A stretch of 32,926 nt of DNA from an uncultured Desulfuromonadales bacterium (lineage in GTDB: Bacteria > Desulfobacterota > Desulfuromonadia > Desulfuromonadales > Trichloromonadaceae): positions 1-32,926 of the forward strand of contig CALZIZ010000007.1 in NCBI GenBank assembly GCA_945787465.1, read 5' to 3'. The position numbers were made by a program, and so were the translations under genes. This document shows positions 25,906-32,926 of the stretch, one piece after another. Within the stretch, counting starts at the first letter, position 1; the number at the start of each line of letters is the position of its first letter. The notes beneath the pieces were generated by a model. That model worked only from the letters and a program-made list of their open reading frames with translations, made no database searches and was not told the DNA's origin.

Positions 25906-26835
25906 ATGCGAGAAAATCAACAGCCCAGCGAAACAGACGCTCTTGAAGATTTACCCCTGCACCTCGACGGTCGCACTATCGAGGGCGATGGGGATTACCG
26001 TTTTGAACAGGCGGAGCACTTTGAAAAACAGGGTAGACGGCCTGCGGGCAAGGGCTTGCTGGGCAAATTGGGCCCGATCGGCCTTCTGCTCATATTTCTG
26101 CTCAGCAAGCTGAAATATCTCGGGCTGATTCTCCAGGTGGGCAAGTTCAAAACCTTTATCACCATGCTGATCAGCATCTGGGCCTACGCCATGTTCTGGG
26201 GTTGGTCCTTTGCGGCGGGGTTTGTGGCGCTGATCTTTGTTCACGAGATGGGCCATGTGATTGCGCTGAGGATGATGGGGGTCAAAGCCTCGGCACCGAT
26301 GTTTATCCCCTTTCTTGGGGCCTATATCGGCATGAAGGAACTGCCTGATAACGCCTTTGCTGAAGCGGTGACGGCCTATGGCGGGCCCCTGCTCGGTACC
26401 CTGGGGGCGATCGGTTGTGCCGGCGCCGGCATGGCCACCGGTAATCCTTTCTGGTACGCCCTTGCTTCATCAGGTTTTTTGCTCAACCTGTTCAACCTGC
26501 TGCCGATGTCGCCCCTTGACGGGGGAAGGATCATCGGTGTGCTCAGCCCCAAGCTGTGGATCCTCGGCCTGGCCGGGGCCATCGGCCTGTTCTATTTCAC
26601 CTGGTCGCCAGTGATCGCCCTGATCATCATCATGGGCAGTTTGCAGATATATTCATCGTCAAAAAAATCCAAAACCGCCAAGGCACGCTACTATAATGTC
26701 TCGCTCCTGAAACGGATTGCCATGGGGGTGGCCTTTCTGGCGCTGCTGGCGGTCACCTCCATCGGTATGCTGGCCATGCAGGTTCCCCTGAATGCTTTTC
26801 AGCAGGAGGCGGGCATCTCGGTTGGGGACTATTAG
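25906..26835 (+). CDS. Site-2 protease family (M50) membrane metalloprotease
   Basis: A 309-residue integral membrane zinc protease. A polar N-terminal region of about 50 residues precedes several membrane segments. The zinc motif HEMGH lies in FVALIFVHEMGHVIALRMMGV (about 111) and the third-ligand motif in NLLPMSPLDGGRIIG (about 205). The C-terminal part has hydrophobic segments (LWILGLAGAIGLFYF, VIALIIIMGSLQIY) and ends QEAGISVGDY. M50 proteases cleave substrates within the membrane, often anti-sigma factors or signal remnants; no partner gene is adjacent. The ribosome-binding site before ATG 25906 is weak. A MITE-like element ends 60 bases upstream. Confidence 0.88.
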   Translation: MRENQQPSETDALEDLPLHLDGRTIEGDGDYRFEQAEHFEKQGRRPAGKGLLGKLGPIGLLLIFLLSKLKYLGLILQVGKFKTFITMLISIWAYAMFWGWSFAAGFVALIFVHEMGHVIALRMMGVKASAPMFIPFLGAYIGMKELPDNAFAEAVTAYGGPLLGTLGAIGCAGAGMATGNPFWYALASSGFLLNLFNLLPMSPLDGGRIIGVLSPKLWILGLAGAIGLFYFTWSPVIALIIIMGSLQIYSSSKKSKTAKARYYNVSLLKRIAMGVAFLALLAVTSIGMLAMQVPLNAFQQEAGISVGDY

Positions 26836-26913
26836 GATCGAGCCGGACGATTACGCCTATGTTGCAAGGTCTCGGCTAAAGCGCGAACACTTTGAAAATA
26901 TTCATAATTCCGA

Positions 26914-26991
26914 CCGTTCATGCTGAGCTTGTCGAAGCATAAGTCAGCAGTCAGGTCGGGGAGAGGCCTTCGACAGGCTCAGGCCGAACGG
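26914..26991. repeat. Inverted repeat (TCGAAG/CTTCGA type)
   Basis: CCGTTCATGCTGAGCTTGTC at the left and the near-reverse CGACAGGCTCAGGCCGAACGG-type arm at the right form a 78-base imperfect palindrome between the protease and cyclophilin genes. This sequence type is widely dispersed as an intergenic repeat in many bacterial genomes. Confidence 0.6.
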
Positions 26992-27058
26992 GAGAAGGCT
27001 CAATTAAGTTTCCATTACAACCCCTTTCAAACACCAACTACAGCAAAAGGTCCAATTA

Positions 27059-27571
27059 ATGAGCGCATCAAATCCCCTTGTCGAGATGGAAACATCCCTG
27101 GGTGAAATCATCCTTGAACTTGATATCGAAAAAGCTCCGGTGTCTGTCGAAAATTTTATATCCTATGCCCGCGCCGGCCATTATGATGGGACGATATTTC
27201 ACCGGGTCGTCAAAGGGTTTATGGCCCAGGGTGGCGGCCTGACCTCGGATATGCAGGAAAAACCAACCGGTGAGCCTATAGTTAATGAGGCCCGCAATAA
27301 GTTGAAGCATAAAACCGGGACCATCGCCATGGCACGCACCGAAGAAGTCGACAGCGCCAGGGCCCAGTTCTTCATCAATACTGAGGACAATAAATTCCTC
27401 AATAACACCGGAACAAGCCAGGCCGATTTCGGTTACGCGGTTTTTGGCGAGGTGGTTGACGGGATGGATGTTGTTTACACCATTGAGCAGCGCCCGACGC
27501 ATAGTGTTGCCGGCTATGATGACGTGCCCGTGGAACCTGTAGTGATTACGAGGGTCACGGTCATCGATTAA
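27059..27571 (+). CDS. Cyclophilin-type peptidyl-prolyl cis-trans isomerase
   Basis: A 170-residue cytoplasmic PPIase of the PpiB group that speeds prolyl isomerisation during folding. Conserved blocks are METSLGEIILELDIEKAPVSVENF, the catalytic GTIFHRVVKGFMAQGGG (the FHR arginine), GTIAMAR, SARAQFFINT and FGYAVFGEVVDGMDVV. There is no signal peptide. AAAGG lies 8 bases before ATG 27059. It stands alone; a GGGCGGC/GCCGCCC hairpin at 27619-27637 follows the stop. Confidence 0.94.
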   Translation: MSASNPLVEMETSLGEIILELDIEKAPVSVENFISYARAGHYDGTIFHRVVKGFMAQGGGLTSDMQEKPTGEPIVNEARNKLKHKTGTIAMARTEEVDSARAQFFINTEDNKFLNNTGTSQADFGYAVFGEVVDGMDVVYTIEQRPTHSVAGYDDVPVEPVVITRVTVID

Positions 27572-27618
27572 CAGGACAGCCCGCTGGCGGGTTCGATCTC
27601 TTGCGGTGTGAAAATGAA

Positions 27619-27637
27619 GGGCGGCTACTGGCCGCCC
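27619..27637. terminator. Hairpin after the cyclophilin gene
   Basis: GGGCGGC pairs with GCCGCCC around TACTG, about 45 bases past the stop and before the convergent small gene. It lacks a real T-run, so termination is only possible. Confidence 0.4.
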
Positions 27638-27703
27638 CTCGACCAGCTTTAATAAAATCACACTACTGAGAAGAAGCCGTCACTCTGCGAAGGAGGTGGA
27701 AAA

Positions 27704-27916
27704 TTATCCGTAAGGGGGCTTGTATCCGTAGGTCCTCTCTTCGCACTCTTCCGGGCTCCAGGTTTCGTGTTTTTTCGAGCCCTGGATTTCGACCTCAATC
27801 CCCTTTTCGCTGCAGGAACAAACCAGGCCATCGAGATTATTATTCTTGTTCTCGACCCACTTCACGTGACCTTCCGCAGCTGATCCGCACATACCTTCAA
27901 AGTCTCTTCGTTTCAT
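27704..27916 (-). CDS. Small Cys-containing hypothetical protein
   Basis: A 70-residue acidic/basic mixed protein (MKRRDFEGMCGSAAEGHVKWVENKNNN at the start, ending YGYKPPYG) with four cysteines (10, 33, 35, 58), including a CSC pair. An AGGATC immediately precedes the ATG at 27916, with GAGGGGCAGG further up, giving a plausible ribosome-binding site. It is convergent with the cyclophilin gene. No named family is recognised. The ribosome-binding site and the balanced composition support a real gene. Confidence 0.55.
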   Translation of the reverse strand: MKRRDFEGMCGSAAEGHVKWVENKNNNLDGLVCSCSEKGIEVEIQGSKKHETWSPEECEERTYGYKPPYG

Positions 27917-28104
27917 GATCCTGCCCCTCTCTCCGCCCTTTATGGGCGGTCGTGCTGAACCCTTCTTTTTATTCTTCCTGCATCAATTATAGCCTTTTCG
28001 GCGAGGTTCGCCATTTCTCAGGTCATGGGAATACTATGAAAATGGGTTTTTAAGTGGTCGGGGGAACTTCCGCCCAGGCAAATGCCCATCGGTTGGTCTT
28101 GTTG

Positions 28105-28127
28105 TATAATGTGTGAGAATAAACACA
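28105..28127 (+). promoter_or_regulatory. Candidate hut promoter -10 and overlapping operator
   Basis: TATAAT at 28105-28110 lies 26 bases before the hutI ATG. It overlaps an inverted repeat, TGTGT (28110-28114) and ACACA (28123-28127). No clear -35 is present, so an activator or a repressor-controlled site is possible. Confidence 0.22.
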
Positions 28128-28135
28128 AAAAAGTT

Positions 28136-29383
28136 ATGAAAACTGAAATTCCAAAATGCGACCGCAGCTGGTTAGACGTTCATCTGGTGACCATGGACCC
28201 TCAAAACGAAGGGGCCTATGGCCCGTTGAAAAACCACGCCATAGGGGTCGCGCAAGGCAAAATCAGTTTCATCGCTGCGATGAGCCAAGTCGATCCGAGC
28301 GCCTTAACAGGGGAACTGATCGAAGGGCGCGGCCGCTGGTTGACCCCTGGATTGATCGACTGCCATACCCACCTTATCTACGGCGGACACCGCGCCAACG
28401 AATTTGAACAACGCCAGCAGGGGGTCGGGTACGAGGAGATCGCCCGGGCCGGCGGTGGCATTCTTTCCACGGTTCGGTCAACACGGGCTTTAAGCGAAGA
28501 AGTGCTTATGGACCAGGCTCGCCCGCGTCTTGAGACCCTGATGAACGAGGGGGTGACCACCGTTGAAATCAAGTCTGGATACGGGCTCAGCGTTGCAGAT
28601 GAACTCAAGATGCTGCGCGCTGCCAGAGGCCTGGCGCTGCAGTACCCCGTCAACATCCGCACTACCCTGCTGGCTGCCCACGTTGTTCCTCCGGAGTTCA
28701 AGGAGCATCCGGATGCCTACGTGGACCTTATCTGTGAGGACCTGATCCCCCAGGTGGCCCAGCAACAGCTTGCAGAAGCCGTGGATGTTTTTTGCGAGGA
28801 CATCGCCTTTAGCATTGAACAAACCGAGCGTATCTTTCAGGTCGCGCTGGACTGGAATCTGGGGATCAAGGTTCACGCAGAGCAACTCTCGGCTGGCGGG
28901 GCCGCGGCTCTGGCAGCGCGTTACGGGGCCTGGTCGGCTGATCACCTGGAATATCTGGACGAGCCTGGCGTGCTCGCCCTGCAGGCTGCAGGCACTGTCG
29001 CCATCCTGCTTCCAGGCGCTTTCTATTTTCTCAGGGAGACCCGCAAGCCGCCCGTTGACCTGTTGCGCCGCCACGGCGTTCCCATGGCGCTGGCCACCGA
29101 TCTGAACCCGGGGACCAGCCCCCTTGCTTCGTTGCAGCTGATGATGAACATGGGGTGTACCCTCTTCGGCCTGACCCCGGAAGAGGCCCTGGCCGCCACC
29201 ACCCGCAATGCCGCCCGGGGGCTTGGACTCAATGAAAGACTGGGCACCCTGACGGTCGGCATGGATGCCGACATGCTGCTCTGGGAGATCGAGCACCCGG
29301 CCCAACTGGCTTACCAGCTTGGGGGGCTGAGACTGGCGCAGCGCATCTATCGAGGAGAGATCCGCCATGTATCAAGCCCCTGA
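28136..29383 (+). CDS. hutI: Imidazolonepropionase
   Basis: Hydrolyses 4-imidazolone-5-propionate to N-formimino-glutamate, the third step of histidine degradation. It has 415 residues from ATG 28136, the usual HutI length; an upstream ATG at 28082 adds 18 atypical residues. It is an amidohydrolase-fold enzyme with metal-binding DCHTHLIYGG near the start, EIKSGYGLS, HAEQLSAGGAAALAARYGAWSADHLEYL, and the late Asp motif TDLNPGTSPLASLQLMMNMGC. Its end overlaps hutG by 17 bases, which shows a tight operon. The ribosome-binding site is weak. Confidence 0.95.
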   Translation: MKTEIPKCDRSWLDVHLVTMDPQNEGAYGPLKNHAIGVAQGKISFIAAMSQVDPSALTGELIEGRGRWLTPGLIDCHTHLIYGGHRANEFEQRQQGVGYEEIARAGGGILSTVRSTRALSEEVLMDQARPRLETLMNEGVTTVEIKSGYGLSVADELKMLRAARGLALQYPVNIRTTLLAAHVVPPEFKEHPDAYVDLICEDLIPQVAQQQLAEAVDVFCEDIAFSIEQTERIFQVALDWNLGIKVHAEQLSAGGAAALAARYGAWSADHLEYLDEPGVLALQAAGTVAILLPGAFYFLRETRKPPVDLLRRHGVPMALATDLNPGTSPLASLQLMMNMGCTLFGLTPEEALAATTRNAARGLGLNERLGTLTVGMDADMLLWEIEHPAQLAYQLGGLRLAQRIYRGEIRHVSSP

Positions 29384-30314
29384 CCTGGCTCTCTGGCAAG
29401 GACGTATCGATAAAGATCCAAGTGGTCGAGCGCTGCGCTGGCATCAATGTATTTTCCCCTTGGCCCAGGGATACCAGCCACCGGGGGTGGTTGTGCTCGG
29501 CATCTGCTGCGATGAGGGGGTGCGGCGCAATCTTGGTCGTCCCGGGGCGCGACATGGGCCCGATGCCATCCGCAAAGCCATGGCTAACCAGGCCTTTCAC
29601 CTCGAGCGGCCACTCTACGACGGGGGGAATCTGCTCTGTGAACGGGATGACCTGGAGGCCCTGGCTCTTGAACAGGCCATGATCGTTGAAAAATTGCTCG
29701 AGCAGGGCCATTTTCCCCTGGTGCTGGGCGGCGGGCACGAGATCGCCTACGGAAGTTTTCTCGGGCTGACTCAGTACCTCGACCAGGCCGGGGAGCAACC
29801 GACTCTGGGGATTCTCAATTTCGATGCCCACTTTGATTTGCGGCAGACTCCCCTTGCCAGTTCTGGAACACCCTTTGCGCAGATTGCCCATAGGTGCGGC
29901 GAACAGGGTAGGGCATTTCGTTATTTTTGCCTCGGGATAAGCGAGGTCGCCAATACCGCAGCCTTATTTGAGAGAGCCCGCAGCCTGGATGTCGGATTTA
30001 TCAAGGATGAGGAGCTGACTGGCTGGAACATGGAGTCGGCAGAGGCGGAGCTGGAAGGGTTTCTTGCCCAGTGTGACGCCATTTACCTGAGCATTGACCT
30101 CGATGTTCTACCCGAGGCCGTGGCCCCGGGGGTGAGTGCCCCGGCCCCTCGAGGGCTCACTCTGGAGGTGGTGGAGCACCTGATAGGCTTTATACGTAGC
30201 CGGGCCGGGGAGAGGCTGAAGCTTGCCGATATCGCAGAGTACAACCCCGAACTGGACATTTCTGAGCGCACCGCCAGGGTCGCTGCACGCCTGGCACACC
30301 TGCTTGTGAGATAA
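29367..30314 (+). CDS. hutG: Formimidoylglutamase
   Basis: Cleaves N-formimino-glutamate to glutamate and formamide, the one-step ending of the hut pathway. It has 315 residues of the arginase/agmatinase fold with two-manganese motifs: [24 protein letters not shown] and [29 protein letters not shown] lies 7 bases before ATG 29367, inside the end of hutI. hutU starts 2 bases after its stop. The arginase family also includes agmatinase, but the hut context settles the assignment. Confidence 0.94.
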   Translation: MYQAPDLALWQGRIDKDPSGRALRWHQCIFPLAQGYQPPGVVVLGICCDEGVRRNLGRPGARHGPDAIRKAMANQAFHLERPLYDGGNLLCERDDLEALALEQAMIVEKLLEQGHFPLVLGGGHEIAYGSFLGLTQYLDQAGEQPTLGILNFDAHFDLRQTPLASSGTPFAQIAHRCGEQGRAFRYFCLGISEVANTAALFERARSLDVGFIKDEELTGWNMESAEAELEGFLAQCDAIYLSIDLDVLPEAVAPGVSAPAPRGLTLEVVEHLIGFIRSRAGERLKLADIAEYNPELDISERTARVAARLAHLLVR

Positions 30315-30316
30315 CC

Positions 30317-31972
30317 ATGGATAGTAAGCGTCTGATCAGGGCCCCTCGGGGGCCGGAGATTACCGCCAGAAGCTGGCTGACCGAAGCGGCGCTGCGCATG
30401 CTGATGAATAACCTCGATCCTGAGGTCGCAGAGCGCCCCGAAGACCTGGTGGTGTACGGCGGCATCGGCCGGGCCGCCCGCAACTGGGCCTGTTACGACA
30501 AGCTGGTCGAGGTGCTGCGGCGGCTGGAAGAGGATGAAACCTTGCTGGTTCAGTCCGGAAAGCCGGTCGGGGTTTTCAAGACCCATCCCGATGCCCCCCG
30601 GGTGCTGATCGCCAATTCCAACCTGGTGCCTCACTGGGCGAATTGGGAGCATTTCAATGAACTCGACCGCAAGGGGCTGATGATGTACGGGCAGATGACC
30701 GCCGGTTCCTGGATCTATATCGGCTCGCAGGGGATTGTTCAGGGGACCTATGAAACTTTTGGCGCCGTAGCGAAAAAGCACTTTTCCGGCGATGCCCGGG
30801 GGCATTGGATTCTTACCGGTGGACTGGGTGGCATGGGCGGCGCCCAGCCCCTTGCGGCAACCATGAACGGATTTTCAATGCTGGCCGTCGAGTGCGACGA
30901 GTCGCACATCGAAAAGCGATTAAAAACAGGCTATTTGCAGCACAAGGTTAAAGTGCTGGATGAGGCCTTGGAGATGATCGAAAGGGCCTGCCGTGCAAAA
31001 GAGGCGATTTCTGTCGGACTTCTCGGCAACTGCGCTGAGATCCTGCCGCAGATCGTCGAGCGCGGGATCACCCCGGATGTCTGCACCGACCAGACCAGTG
31101 CCCACGACCCGCTCAACGGTTACCTGCCCAAAGGGTGGAGCCTCGATAAGGCGGCGCGGTTGCGCCGGGAAGATCCTCAGGCGGTTGTGAAGGCAGCCCG
31201 GGCTTCCATCGCCCTTCATGTGCAAGCGATGCTCGATCTGCACAAGCGCGGCGCCGCAACCCTGGACTATGGCAACAACATCCGCCAGGTGGCTTTCGAC
31301 GAGGGGATTCAAAAAGCCTTTGACTTCCCCGGTTTTGTGCCCGCTTACATCAGGCCGCTTTTCTGCGAGGGGATCGGTCCCTTTCGCTGGGTGGCTCTCT
31401 CGGGCGACCCGGAGGATATCTATCGCACCGACGCCAGGGTCAAGCAACTGATCCCCGATCATCCCCAACTCCACAACTGGCTCGATCTGGCCCGGCAGCG
31501 CATCCGATTCCAGGGGCTTCCGGCGCGCATCTGCTGGCTGGGACTAAAGGACCGCGCCAGGGTCGGGCTGGCATTTAACGACATGGTTGCCAGCGGCGAA
31601 TTGCAGGCCCCGGTGGTTATCGGCCGCGACCATCTGGATGCCGGTTCGGTGGCCAGCCCCAACCGGGAGACCGAGGGGATGCGCGACGGCTCCGACGCGG
31701 TCTCTGACTGGCCGCTGCTCAATGCCTTGCTGAGCACCGCCGGAGGCGCAACCTGGGTGAGCCTGCACCACGGCGGCGGCGTCGGCATGGGTTTCAGCCA
31801 GCATGCGGGGCTGGTGATCGTTGCCGACGGCACCGAGGCTGCGGCCCGGCGGCTGCAGCGGGTGCTGTGGAATGACCCTGCAAGCGGTGTGCTGCGCCAT
31901 GCCGATGCCGGCTATGACCTTGCCATCCGGTGCGCCGAAGAAAACGGCCTCGATCTGCCGATGATCGGGTAG
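30317..31972 (+). CDS. hutU: Urocanate hydratase (urocanase)
   Basis: Adds water to urocanate to give imidazolonepropionate, using tightly bound NAD as an electrophile. It has 551 residues, normal length. Landmarks are [61 protein letters not shown] (NAD loop), [25 protein letters not shown] with the conserved Cys, [20 protein letters not shown] and [17 protein letters not shown]. It lies between hutG (2-base gap) and hutH; the stop TAG at 31970 is immediately followed by a triple palindrome. Confidence 0.97.
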   Translation: MDSKRLIRAPRGPEITARSWLTEAALRMLMNNLDPEVAERPEDLVVYGGIGRAARNWACYDKLVEVLRRLEEDETLLVQSGKPVGVFKTHPDAPRVLIANSNLVPHWANWEHFNELDRKGLMMYGQMTAGSWIYIGSQGIVQGTYETFGAVAKKHFSGDARGHWILTGGLGGMGGAQPLAATMNGFSMLAVECDESHIEKRLKTGYLQHKVKVLDEALEMIERACRAKEAISVGLLGNCAEILPQIVERGITPDVCTDQTSAHDPLNGYLPKGWSLDKAARLRREDPQAVVKAARASIALHVQAMLDLHKRGAATLDYGNNIRQVAFDEGIQKAFDFPGFVPAYIRPLFCEGIGPFRWVALSGDPEDIYRTDARVKQLIPDHPQLHNWLDLARQRIRFQGLPARICWLGLKDRARVGLAFNDMVASGELQAPVVIGRDHLDAGSVASPNRETEGMRDGSDAVSDWPLLNALLSTAGGATWVSLHHGGGVGMGFSQHAGLVIVADGTEAAARRLQRVLWNDPASGVLRHADAGYDLAIRCAEENGLDLPMIG

Positions 31973-32088
31973 GGGCACGGCATGCCGTGCCCTTGTTCGG
32001 TTGTGGTGCATGATGAAACCGGGCACGGCATGCCGTGCCCGGGTCCAATTGTGGTGCATGACGAAACCGGGCACGGCATGCCGTGCCC
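31973..32088. repeat. Three 20-bp perfect palindromes in a 48-bp tandem array
   Basis: GGGCACGGCATGCCGTGCCC occurs at 31973-31992, 32021-32040 and 32069-32088, exactly 48 bases apart. The two 28-base spacers share GTGGTGCATGA(T/C)GAAACC and differ at their starts. The outer edges extend the palindrome (GTAGGGG at the left, CCCCTAC at the right), as if a single 28-bp palindrome had been expanded. The array fills most of the hutU-hutH gap. Each copy can form a 10-bp cruciform or mRNA hairpin, and they lie inside the operon transcript. Confidence 0.9.
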
Positions 32089-32128
32089 CTACATGGGCCA
32101 ATAGCGAATGATCCGCGAGGCGTAGCCG

Positions 32129-32926
32129 ATGCCGAAACTGCTTCTTGAACCCGGAAAACTCACCCTTGCCCATCTTCGTGGCATCCAGGCTGACCCTGTG
32201 GAGTTATTCCTGGCCCCGGGCTGTATTGAAAGGATCCACCAGGCGACTATGACCGTCAAGCAGGTGATGGCCCAGGGGCGGGTGATCTATGGGGTTAATA
32301 CCGGCTTCGGCTTGCTGGCCAACACGCGGATTCCCGCTGACGAGCTTGAGCACCTGCAGCGCTCCATCGTTCTGTCCCATGCGGCAGGTACCGGCGAGAT
32401 GATGGCGGAGTCGACGGTCCGGTTGCTCATGGTACTGAAGATCAACAGCCTGGCCCGGGGGTACTCGGGGATTCGCCTTGAGGTGATAGAGGCCCTGATA
32501 CGTCTGCTCAATGCCGAGGTCTATCCCTGCATCCCGCAAAAAGGCTCCGTGGGCGCCTCAGGTGACCTGGCGCCCCTGGCCCACATGAGTACGGTCCTGC
32601 TGGGGGAAGGGGAAATCTTCTATCGCGGTGAGCGTATGCCGGGTCGAAAGGGGCTGGAAATTGCTGGCCTCGAGCCGGTCACCCTGGGGCCCAAGGAGGG
32701 GCTGGCTCTGCTCAACGGGACCCAGGCCAGCACCGCATTTGGCCTCGAGGGACTCTTCGGCGCCGAAAACCTCTTTGCCGCAGCGGTGGTCGCCGGCAGT
32801 CTCAGCGTCGAAGCGGCTCTTGCGAGTCGCAAACCCTTCGATGCGCGGATCCATGAGATCAGCGGGCACCGCAGCCAGATCGACGCTGCCGCAGCTTATC
32901 GACAGCTGCTTGAACACAGTGAGATC
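32129..32926 (+). CDS. hutH: Histidine ammonia-lyase (partial, runs off the right edge)
   Basis: Deaminates histidine to urocanate, the first step of the pathway. About 266 N-terminal residues of roughly 510 are present. ATG 32129 is followed by [16 protein letters not shown]. The protein shows [33 protein letters not shown] and the MIO cofactor-forming Ala-Ser-Gly in [16 protein letters not shown], then [13 protein letters not shown] and [17 protein letters not shown] lies upstream as a ribosome-binding site. It is the fourth gene of the hut operon, separated from hutU by the palindrome array. The gene is open to the window end, so its integrity beyond there is unknown. Confidence 0.95.
   Translation, partial: MPKLLLEPGKLTLAHLRGIQADPVELFLAPGCIERIHQATMTVKQVMAQGRVIYGVNTGFGLLANTRIPADELEHLQRSIVLSHAAGTGEMMAESTVRLLMVLKINSLARGYSGIRLEVIEALIRLLNAEVYPCIPQKGSVGASGDLAPLAHMSTVLLGEGEIFYRGERMPGRKGLEIAGLEPVTLGPKEGLALLNGTQASTAFGLEGLFGAENLFAAAVVAGSLSVEAALASRKPFDARIHEISGHRSQIDAAAAYRQLLEHSEI

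Noticed and set aside
28492-29368. Antisense frame of 292 residues opposite hutI
   Set aside because: Shadow of a clear hut gene with no supporting signals.
31544-32173. Minus-strand frame with a 16-residue repeat (ARHAVPGF..MHHN)
   Set aside because: It is the antisense reading of hutU and the 48-bp palindrome array; a period divisible by three produces the apparent protein repeat.

Overview
The window looks like a chromosome segment from an anaerobic Desulfuromonadales-type bacterium (Pelobacter, Desulfuromonas or Geobacter relatives). This rests on gene content (TAXI-type TRAP transporter, multiheme c-type cytochrome, LDH-like malate dehydrogenase beside an NAD-malic enzyme, PAS-rich signalling kinase), moderately GC-rich coding DNA, and several short palindromic or MITE-like repeats of the kind scattered in those genomes. 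The assignment is inference; no rRNA, tRNA, phage or CRISPR locus was recognised.

Layout. (1) 1-4.4 kb is a decaying region: an IclR-type regulator pseudogene split by a 145-bp MITE-like insertion with a CTAG duplication, a C-terminal remnant of a TAXI solute-binding protein, a frameshifted five-heme cytochrome c, and one intact AhpD-like protein, followed by palindromic repeats. (2) 4.4-7.3 kb holds a three-domain ACP/acyl-AMP ligase/PlsC acyltransferase fusion. (3) 8.05-11.5 kb (minus) is a methionine unit: a MetF-like protein, then metE and its terminator. (4) 12.1-14.5 kb (minus) carries a REC-PAS-PAS-histidine kinase with two probable lesions and a small zinc-ribbon protein. (5) 14.7-17.5 kb (plus) has mdh and an NAD-malic enzyme, converging on (6) a minus-strand TAXI-TRAP operon at 17.6-21.6 kb (binding protein, fused permease with an extra barrel-sandwich domain, universal stress protein). 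(7) 21.9-24.5 kb has an orphan Liv-type binding protein, a DJ-1/PfpI protein and a broken PEBP-family lipoprotein gene. (8) 24.5-27.6 kb contains two MITE-like elements, a site-2 protease, another inverted repeat and a cyclophilin. (9) 28.1 kb to the right edge is a histidine-degradation operon hutI-hutG-hutU-hutH, the last running off the window, with a 48-bp-period triple palindrome between hutU and hutH.

How the genes work together. mdh and the malic enzyme interconvert malate with oxaloacetate and pyruvate. The neighbouring TAXI-TRAP operon may import an organic acid feeding them, with the stress protein as a possible nucleotide-binding regulator of the transporter, as TeaD is for TeaABC. 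The hut operon converts histidine via urocanate, imidazolonepropionate and formiminoglutamate to glutamate and formamide. The MetF-like protein would supply methyl-tetrahydrofolate to the cobalamin-independent methionine synthase.

The most striking window-level feature is the number of damaged genes (iclR, TAXI fragment, cytochrome, kinase, PEBP lipoprotein) beside well-preserved metabolic operons. No unmistakable new defence or mobile system was found. The best leads are the extra domain in the TRAP permease, the MetF-like/MetE pair, the ACP-ligase-acyltransferase fusion and the palindrome array in the hut operon.
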